NCBI GenBank assembly: GCA_022827165.1
Contig: JAJDTN010000355.1
Location: forward strand, 1-10,423
Direction of reading: 5' to 3'
Source: Candidatus Latescibacterota bacterium
GTDB taxonomy: Bacteria > Latescibacterota > UBA2968 > UBA8231
DNA: 10,423 nucleotides
Part shown: positions 6,367-10,423 of the stretch, one piece after another
How positions within the stretch are numbered: the first letter of the stretch is position 1
Layout: each line of letters begins with the position of its first letter
Translations under genes and position numbers: made by a program
Notes under the pieces: model-generated
What the model was told of the DNA's origin: nothing
Databases searched by the model: none
The model's input: only the letters and a program-made list of their open reading frames with translations

Positions 6367-6534
6367 TCAAGGCTGCGGCGGGTCCCCGGGCGCCTCCTCC
6401 ACCGACCCCTCCAGCTCGCGGAGGGTGTGACGGATGCTCTCGAGACAGGCCCGGATCTCGCGGTCGAGTTCCTCGAGCTGTCGATCGATCCGTTGTCGCG
6501 TCCCTGGATCTTCCTTGCCTCTCCGCCCATTCAT
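6367..6534 (-). CDS. Small charged coiled-coil protein (55 aa)
   Basis: ATG 6534 opens a 55-codon frame (MNGRRGKEDPGTRQRIDRQL at the start) ending in TGA 15 bases before the lytic transglycosylase start. The central part, IDRQLEELDREIRACLESIR, followed by HTLRELEGSVEE, is strongly amphipathic with heptad-like I/L spacing and alternating charge, predicting a helix or short coiled coil. Third codon positions are almost all G or C through the helical part, as in neighbouring genes, which supports real coding. AGGAG precedes the ATG, but spacing is only 2 bases, shorter than ideal. There is no signal peptide or membrane segment and one cysteine. I do not recognise a family. Context suggests co-expression with the lytic transglycosylase, perhaps as a partner or regulator; this is inference. 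Confidence 0.6.
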   Translation of the reverse strand: MNGRRGKEDPGTRQRIDRQLEELDREIRACLESIRHTLRELEGSVEEAPGDPPQP

Positions 6535-6590
6535 CTCTCCTGGCGTCGCCTTTCCCTCCCAGGTGGCGTTCGCTTTCCCCGGCCTGGATT

Positions 6591-6606
6591 AGCAAAGCCC
6601 ATGCCT
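6591..6606 (-). promoter_or_regulatory. Candidate sigma-54 (-24/-12) promoter
   Basis: Read on the minus strand the element is AGGCATGGGCTTTGCT, against the consensus TGGCAC-N5-TTGC(A/T). It keeps the invariant GG and GC with exactly 10 bases between them and differs at two positions of the -24 half. The predicted transcription start, about 12 bases further, falls near 6580, roughly 45 bases before the small-gene ATG at 6534. Confidence 0.4.
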
Positions 6607-6614
6607 CCCCCCTG

Positions 6615-6634
6615 GGGACGGCCTGAACCGTCCC
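6615..6634. promoter_or_regulatory. Perfect 7-bp inverted repeat (possible operator)
   Basis: GGGACGG (6615-6621), spacer CCTGAA, CCGTCCC (6628-6634). It lies just upstream of the -24/-12 element when read leftward, where an activator or repressor could bind. It could also form an RNA hairpin in a transcript starting further upstream; no T-tract follows, so it is not a typical terminator. Confidence 0.4.
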
Positions 6635-6656
6635 TGGAAAGAGGTCTTATCCTGCT

Positions 6657-6684
6657 GTTTTACAGTGAGTTAGGGAGATGTCGA
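6657..6684 (-). promoter_or_regulatory. Weak sigma-70-like promoter
   Basis: On the minus strand TCGACA (6684-6679), a 16-base spacer and TAAAAC (6662-6657) sit in the most AT-rich part of the gap. The -35 matches the consensus at 5 of 6 positions, the -10 less well. It would give a leader of about 115 bases for the coiled-coil and lytic transglycosylase operon. Confidence 0.25.
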
Positions 6685-6732
6685 GAAAGCGGATCCCGAC
6701 ATCGGTGGCGGCGGTGCGAGGGGGAAAATTCC

Positions 6733-6754
6733 GGTGGGCCGACGGTGGGCCGAC
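6733..6754. repeat. Two tandem copies of an 11-base unit
   Basis: GGTGGGCCGAC occurs twice head to tail (6733-6743, 6744-6754). It may be a slippage duplication or a pair of direct binding sites; nothing else identifies its role. Confidence 0.5.
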
Positions 6755-6868
6755 GGGAAAAACCTGCCGGCGACTCAGGCGCGCCGATCAGGTCGCTGGA
6801 GCCGTCCCCGGGGCCGGGGGCGGACAGCGGCGGACCACAGCCCCGGGGCGGAGCCAGGCCAGCCTCGT

Positions 6869-6882
6869 CCCCGCGACCGGGG
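6869..6882 (-). terminator. Short stem-loop directly after the lipoprotein stop codon
   Basis: CCCCG (6869-6873) and CGGGG (6878-6882) pair around a four-base loop, two bases beyond the stop codon of the lipoprotein gene. The stem is stable, but no U-tract follows on the minus strand, so it is at best a weak or factor-assisted terminator. Confidence 0.3.
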
Positions 6883-6884
6883 AA

Positions 6885-7961
6885 TCACCACTTGCCGGCG
6901 CGGTACTCGGTGAGGGCGCGGTCCATCAGCCGGCGGGCCCCCGCCCGGGGCTCCTCGTCCTGGAGCTGGCGGTAGATGCCGGCGAAGATCTCCACGTCGT
7001 TCTCGATCTCGGTCTCGAAGCCGGGGACGATCTGGCGCGTGTAGTACCGGGCCAGCCCGGCGTAGGCGGCGTACGTCGTCCAGTCCAGCTCGCCGCTGGC
7101 CAGGTCGCGCGCCTCCGCCTCCCGGAACAGGTCCAGGAGCAGGTGCATGCCCACCTCGTGGACGATGAGGCCGAGCATGTGATCGGGGTCCCCGATGGGG
7201 GTCAGGAGACTGCGGGCGTATCCCAGCCCCGTCACCCCGCGGCCCCCGGGGGCGGAGGTGAGGACGATCTCGTAGCGGTGGCCGCGGAAGCGCACGCCCG
7301 CCTTGCGCTCCCAGGTGCCGATGAGGTCGAGGGACCACAGCTCGCCGTTGAGGTGGTCGGCGATCGGCTCCAGGTCGTCCTCGACCTCGGGCCACACCCG
7401 GTCGTGCCAGGCCGGGTAGCTGCGCTCGTACACCGACACGAGCTGGCGGATCGCCCGCAGGTAGCCTTCGTAGACCTCGGCGCGGCTGTAGAAGAACCCC
7501 TCGAAGTCGAAGAGCCAGTCCTTCAGGCGCTCGTGGGCGCGGTGGTAGGGGTCGCGCAGCTCGCGGTAGTCCCGGTTGCGCATGGCCTGGTCGAGGGCCT
7601 GGAGGTACTCGAACAGCTCGTGCTCGCTCTCCAGGGGCAGGTAGGCGGGCAGGAGCACGAAGAACGGGGCCAGGTCGCCGGTGACGCCCTGGCCCCACTG
7701 CAGGGCCGGCGCGTGCAACTGCAGGACATGGGCGGACTCGGCGTCCACCGTGTGCCCCCAGGCCTCGGCGTACGGGTTCGGCCAGGGCAGACCGGCCACG
7801 GCCGTCAGGTGCAGCAGGTAGTTGGGGACCGCCTCGACGACGCAGACCGCCTCCGCCTCGCCCTCGCCGGCGAAGACGGGGCCCCCCGACGGCCGCGCCG
7901 CCGGAGCGGCGCAGCCCGCGGCGAGCAGCAGCAGCGGCGCCAGGAGGAACCAGCGGTTCAT
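6885..7961 (-). CDS. Lipoprotein with a zincin-like HExxxH motif, function unknown
   Basis: This 358-residue protein begins with a lipoprotein signal peptide (MNRWFLLAPLLLLAAGC, lipobox LAAGC, lipidated Cys17), so it is probably membrane-anchored in the periplasm or outer membrane. The body is mostly helical and rich in aromatic and charged residues (for example LFEYLQALDQAM; YHRAHERLKDWLFDFEGFFY; YLRAIRQLVSVYERSY). At 263-275 it has LGLIVHEVGMHLL. This looks like a gluzincin active-site helix but with three residues, not two, between HE and the second His (HEVGMH, H268/E269/H273). A conserved-looking acidic helix follows (FETEIENDVEIFAGIY, 315-330), where a third metal ligand could lie. It is not clear whether it is a peptidase or an inactive relative; I do not recognise a family. 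It is 37 bases downstream of the Nramp-related gene on the same strand, so the two are likely co-transcribed. Confidence 0.75.
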   Translation of the reverse strand: MNRWFLLAPLLLLAAGCAAPAARPSGGPVFAGEGEAEAVCVVEAVPNYLLHLTAVAGLPWPNPYAEAWGHTVDAESAHVLQLHAPALQWGQGVTGDLAPFFVLLPAYLPLESEHELFEYLQALDQAMRNRDYRELRDPYHRAHERLKDWLFDFEGFFYSRAEVYEGYLRAIRQLVSVYERSYPAWHDRVWPEVEDDLEPIADHLNGELWSLDLIGTWERKAGVRFRGHRYEIVLTSAPGGRGVTGLGYARSLLTPIGDPDHMLGLIVHEVGMHLLLDLFREAEARDLASGELDWTTYAAYAGLARYYTRQIVPGFETEIENDVEIFAGIYRQLQDEEPRAGARRLMDRALTEYRAGKW

Positions 7962-7998
7962 CGTCGGACCGGGATCCCCGGGGCTCCCGCCGGCGGCC

Positions 7999-9450
7999 CT
8001 ACAGCAGCCCGAACTTGGCCGCCAGGCCCCAGGCGCTGATGGCTGCGAAGACCCCCAGGACCGCGGCCGACATCCAGCCCCCGGCGGCGATCAGCCAGTG
8101 GGTCCGGTGGGCCCTGGGCAGGAGCCGGTTGAGATAGAGGGCGCCGAGGCTGATGAGGAAGATCGCGAGGTTGGCCAGCAGGAAGCTGGCGATCTGGATG
8201 AGGGTGTCGAAGGGCACTCCCGTCCAGATCAGGGCCAGGGCCGCCGACGCCACCCACAGGCAGCTCACCCTCTTGATCCCCTCGTAGCTCCACTGGCGGC
8301 GGGGCCAGATGGCGGACAGGAACTCCTGCACGACGCGGGCATAGACCTCCGGCAGGGCCTGCAGAGTCCCCCACAGGGCGGCGAGGATGCAGACGTAGTA
8401 GATCCACACCAGCGACGGATGGATCGCCCGCCACACGTGGGCCTGCTCGGTGAGCAGACTCCAGCCCTCGAAGCGGGTCTGCAGCGGGAACAGCACCGCC
8501 GCCCCCGACAGCATGAAGGCCGCCGTCACCACGAAGAGCACCACGGCGCCGGCGCCCACGTCCCAGCGCACGGGGGAGGTCAGCACCCGCAGGCGGCGCA
8601 CCGACTCGGCGTCCTCGGGCAGGTGCGCCACGCGGCCGCTGGCCAGGGCCTGCTCGCGGATCGCCTCGATGCGCGGATGGTCCGTCAGGCCCCAGCGGTG
8701 CAGGCCGACCCAGTTGGAGTAGGCGAGGTAGATGAAGACGCCGCCGCCGACGTAGCCGAAGGTGGTGGCCATCATCAGCAGGGGATTGGCGCGCGCCGCC
8801 TCGGGCGCCCAGGAAGGCAGGTCCGGAATCTGTCCGAAGCTCAGGCTGCCGGCGAGGGCGGCGCCGAGGTCGGGGCGCACGATGGCGGTTCCCACGGCGG
8901 TGCCGGCCACCAGGATCAGGCAGATGAGGATCTGCTGCTTCTCCAGGCGCGAGAAGGAGAGGCGCATGCCCAGGGCCAGGGCCAGGAGGATGAAGAGGGA
9001 GGTGCCCGCGTTCTGCCAGAGGGCGGGAGAGGAGCCCTCGGGGCCCGCGAGATAGTGGACGAGGTTGCCGCAGGGCTTGGCGATCGCCACCCAGGCCATG
9101 GGCGCGCAGGACATCTCGAGGCCGACCAGCAGCAGCAGGAACCAGCCCCGCGGGCCCGGAAGCTGCACCAGGCGGTGGCCGATCAACTCGCCGCTGACGG
9201 CGGTGTAGCGGCCGATCAGGTAGGTGACGAAGACGCCCTTGACCACGGCCGAGAGCAGCACCAGCCACAGCAGCCCGTACCCGGCCCAGGCGCCGGCGCG
9301 GACGACGACGATCGTCTCGCCGGCGCCGATGCTGACCGAGGCGACGATCGCCGCGGGGCCGAACATGGCCAGCAGCCGCCGGACCTTGCCCGCCGACCAC
9401 GGTTCCGTGAAGAGCCCCGTCGCCGGAGGGATATGGGCTTGTTCCGCCAT
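7999..9450 (-). CDS. Nramp-related divalent cation transporter
   Basis: This 483-residue polytopic membrane protein, with about 11 predicted helices, has the LeuT-like layout of the Nramp/SLC11 family. Canonical transporters carry DPGN in TM1 and MPH in TM6 to bind Mn(II) or Fe(II). Here the TM1 region reads GPAAIVASVSIGAGETIVVV (31-50), with GAGE in place of DPGN. The TM6 region is MMATTFGYVGGGVFIYLAY (226-244), without MPH. Metal selectivity therefore cannot be assumed; it fits the broad set of Nramp-related proteins of environmental bacteria. A soluble loop at ~250-300 (HRWGLTDHPRIEAIREQALA) is long for the family. The ATG at 9450 is preferred to one 22 codons earlier: the extra residues are not membrane-like and a -10-like TATATA lies exactly 6 bases before 9450. 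The lipoprotein gene follows 37 bases downstream. Confidence 0.85.
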   Translation of the reverse strand: MAEQAHIPPATGLFTEPWSAGKVRRLLAMFGPAAIVASVSIGAGETIVVVRAGAWAGYGLLWLVLLSAVVKGVFVTYLIGRYTAVSGELIGHRLVQLPGPRGWFLLLLVGLEMSCAPMAWVAIAKPCGNLVHYLAGPEGSSPALWQNAGTSLFILLALALGMRLSFSRLEKQQILICLILVAGTAVGTAIVRPDLGAALAGSLSFGQIPDLPSWAPEAARANPLLMMATTFGYVGGGVFIYLAYSNWVGLHRWGLTDHPRIEAIREQALASGRVAHLPEDAESVRRLRVLTSPVRWDVGAGAVVLFVVTAAFMLSGAAVLFPLQTRFEGWSLLTEQAHVWRAIHPSLVWIYYVCILAALWGTLQALPEVYARVVQEFLSAIWPRRQWSYEGIKRVSCLWVASAALALIWTGVPFDTLIQIASFLLANLAIFLISLGALYLNRLLPRAHRTHWLIAAGGWMSAAVLGVFAAISAWGLAAKFGLL

Positions 9451-9456
9451 GGCCTC

Positions 9457-9462
9457 TATATA
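9457..9462 (-). promoter_or_regulatory. -10 element of the transporter gene, leaderless arrangement
   Basis: TATATA on the minus strand is followed by six bases (GAGGCC) and then ATG 9450, so transcription would begin at or next to the start codon. No good -35 is visible at 16-18 bases (TTCCCC or similar). The AGAGG in the gap is too close to the ATG to be a good Shine-Dalgarno. Confidence 0.45.
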
Positions 9463-9526
9463 GGGATCGCCCCGCCCCGGGGGAAATCCGGCGGCGCGGC
9501 CCACCCTGGCGGCCACCAGGGGATGT

Positions 9527-9557
9527 TTGACACACCTTCCGCCGCGCGGTCTAGATT
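9527..9557 (+). promoter_or_regulatory. Sigma-70-type promoter of the acetyltransferase gene
   Basis: A perfect -35 box TTGACA (9527-9532) is followed 17 bases later by TCTAGA (9550-9555); the overlapping TAGATT (9552-9557) is the alternative -10. TAGATT ends exactly 6 bases before GTG 9564, again suggesting a leaderless mRNA. No Shine-Dalgarno precedes either GTG 9564 or ATG 9576. Confidence 0.6.
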
Positions 9558-9563
9558 GCCGGC

Positions 9564-10196
9564 GTGGGTTCTCTCATGGAGTCCATCCCCCCCGCTCCCG
9601 CCGAGGCCGCCGCCACCTGCCGCCTCGTCGAGCCCTCCGAAGGCTACCGCGACAGCTTCCTCGAAGGCGCCGCCGAGTTCGCCGGCGAGGGCCGTCTCGA
9701 CTCCACCTACGCCGCCGGCCTGGGCTACGACCTCGTGCGGCTGGGGCGCGACCTGCCGTCCTTCGTGCGCGACCTGCGGCGCCTGGCCGAGCCCCGGCGC
9801 CGGTACGGCGGCGGTTACCCGGACCGGGTCTACTGGCTCGTCGACGGCGGCCGCTACCTCGGACAGACCTCGATCCGTCCCGACCTCAAGACGAGATACC
9901 TGATCACCTACGGGGGCCACGTGGGCTACAGCATCCGGCCGCGGCAGCGGCGGCGCGGGTACGGGCGCCGCATCCTGGGGCTGGCCCTTCAGCGCTGCCG
10001 CGAGCTGCGGCTCGAGCGCGTGCTGGTGACCTGCGACGAGGACAACATCGCCTCGAAGCGGATCATCGAGGCCAACGGCGGCGTCTTCGAGTCGGACATG
10101 GTCATGGACGCCGGCGCCGCCCGCTCCGAGGGCCGCGGCGGCGGCGAGATCCGCAAGCTGCGCTACTGGATCGACCTCTCCGAGATCCCTTCGTGA
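9564..10196 (+). CDS. GNAT-family N-acetyltransferase
   Basis: This 210-residue protein has a GNAT fold resembling the predicted acetyltransferases of COG3981. The acetyl-CoA binding motif A is clear: HVGYSIRPRQRRRGYGRRIL (119-138), with the R/Q-x-x-G-x-G/A pyrophosphate loop R129-R-R-G-Y-G. It is followed by ALQRCRELRLERVLVTCDED (141-160) and NIASKRIIEANGGVFE (161-176), where Asn161 sits at the usual cofactor/substrate position. The N-terminal third (SEGYRDSFLEGAAEFAGEG...YPDRVYWLVDGGRYLGQTSIR) matches the same group. The acceptor substrate is unknown. The frame begins at GTG 9564 just after the promoter; ATG 9576 is an alternative 4 codons in. The stop overlaps the next gene's GTG (GTGA, 10193-10196), implying translational coupling. 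Confidence 0.87.
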   Translation: MGSLMESIPPAPAEAAATCRLVEPSEGYRDSFLEGAAEFAGEGRLDSTYAAGLGYDLVRLGRDLPSFVRDLRRLAEPRRRYGGGYPDRVYWLVDGGRYLGQTSIRPDLKTRYLITYGGHVGYSIRPRQRRRGYGRRILGLALQRCRELRLERVLVTCDEDNIASKRIIEANGGVFESDMVMDAGAARSEGRGGGEIRKLRYWIDLSEIPS

Positions 10197-10423
10197 CCGC
10201 GGGGCTGCATCGGCCCGACTACGAGGGCGGCTCCATCGTCAACCTCGCCGCCTCGGTGCTGGCCGCCTTCGGCGTCGAGCCGCCCGCCCCGCCCCTGCGC
10301 CCCGGGCTCCTGCCCCCGGAAACCCTCGCCGGCGGCCGCCGCGGGGGCCTGCGGCTGAGCGACGCCCGCGGCCACGCCGCCCTCGGTTCGGTCCTCGGCG
10401 GCCGCACCCCGCACCTGAGGCGC
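10193..10423 (+). CDS. Start of an alkaline phosphatase/phosphodiesterase-superfamily protein (partial)
   Basis: From GTG 10193 the frame is open to the end of the window (77 codons). It overlaps the acetyltransferase stop by GTGA. The N-terminus reads GLHRPDYEGGSIVNLAASVL, then AAFGVEPPAPPLRPG. The form RPDY-x-G-G-S-I-V-N-L-x-A-S is, from memory, the opening of many alkaline phosphatase family (type I phosphodiesterase/nucleotide pyrophosphatase) proteins. In those proteins a metal-binding DG motif and catalytic Thr/Ser follow, but that part lies outside the window, so the catalytic residues cannot be checked. The high GC3 and GTGA coupling support real coding. It could instead be an unrelated GC-rich protein. 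Confidence 0.6.
   Translation, partial: MTAGLHRPDYEGGSIVNLAASVLAAFGVEPPAPPLRPGLLPPETLAGGRRGGLRLSDARGHAALGSVLGGRTPHLRR

Larger units (their letters stand above)
6535..6884. other. 350-base non-coding leader/intergenic region
   Basis: No convincing gene is seen. Bases 6535-6700 look like the regulatory region of the minus-strand coiled-coil and lytic transglycosylase operon: a sigma-54-like element (6591-6606), an inverted repeat (6615-6634) and a weak sigma-70-like pair (6657-6684). Local AT content is higher than in the genes (for example 6646-6676). Bases 6700-6884 hold a short tandem repeat, an A5 run (T5 on the minus strand) at 6758-6762, and a small hairpin after the lipoprotein stop. 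Confidence 0.6.

Noticed and set aside
6755..6830. Rho-independent terminator for the lipoprotein operon (T5 run on the minus strand near 6758-6762 after GTCGCCGGCAGG)
   Set aside because: The possible stem (GCGAC/GTCGC) has a long 17-base loop and does not abut the T-run, so it is too weak to call.
6678..8039. Plus-strand open frame of 453 codons over the lipoprotein gene
   Set aside because: It is the antisense of the lipoprotein, with repetitive Val/Gly/Gln composition. Its ATG has GGGAG directly adjacent with no spacing, and the product resembles no family.
9451..9516. 22-residue N-terminal extension of the transporter
   Set aside because: The extension is Gly/Arg/Pro-rich and covers the -10-like TATATA, so it is probably promoter rather than coding.
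7822..9903. Plus-strand open frame of 693 codons over the transporter
   Set aside because: It is antisense to a protein with obvious membrane helices; the product is low-complexity His/Gln/Gly/Arg with no domain.

Overview
The window is a GC-rich (roughly 70% by eye), gene-dense stretch of bacterial chromosome with strong G/C preference at third codon positions and several GTG starts. The gene mix suggests an uncultivated high-GC lineage of the FCB or Planctomycetes neighbourhood (Latescibacterota, Krumholzibacteriota or Eisenbacteria type): a mitochondrial-type hydroxyacid-oxoacid transhydrogenase, a cytoplasmic Asp-box sialidase-like protein, a PhyH oxygenase, an unusual alpha/alpha-barrel glycosidase-like protein and an Nramp relative. 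This placement is inference from gene content; there is no rRNA, tRNA or other marker to confirm it.

Left part (1-4090), a possible catabolic cluster. The 3' end of an iron-containing alcohol dehydrogenase of the HOT/ADHFE1 subfamily is followed 9 bases later by a four-Asp-box sialidase-fold gene, whose Shine-Dalgarno overlaps the previous stop codon. Convergent to these is a PhyH-family Fe(II)/2-oxoglutarate dioxygenase. It is divergent from a GH127/DUF1680-like alpha/alpha-barrel protein whose last ~70 codons lie in another frame, so there is an apparent frameshift near 3879-3891. The 70-base divergent intergenic region holds an inverted repeat that could be a shared operator.

Middle (4091-5042), a scar region. 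About 300 bases carry the decayed 5' end of a gene with a recognisable start, Shine-Dalgarno and coding-like fragments in shifting frames. It is followed by a complete toxin-antitoxin pair (BrnT-like toxin and ribbon-helix-helix CopG-type antitoxin, overlapping as GTGA) with an inverted repeat directly before the toxin ATG.

Right part (5043-10423). On the minus strand lie a 55-residue charged coiled-coil protein and a membrane-anchored SLT-family lytic transglycosylase. They are preceded by a 350-base leader with a sigma-54-like -24/-12 element and a perfect 7-bp inverted repeat. Further right, also on the minus strand, an Nramp-related transporter lacking the canonical metal motif is followed by a lipoprotein with an off-by-one HExxxH motif. 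Divergent from the transporter, a GNAT acetyltransferase overlaps (GTGA) the start of an apparent alkaline-phosphatase/phosphodiesterase-superfamily gene cut by the window end. Both divergent genes have a -10-like hexamer exactly 6 bases before the start codon, suggesting leaderless mRNAs. I saw no CRISPR array, insertion sequence, tRNA or rRNA.
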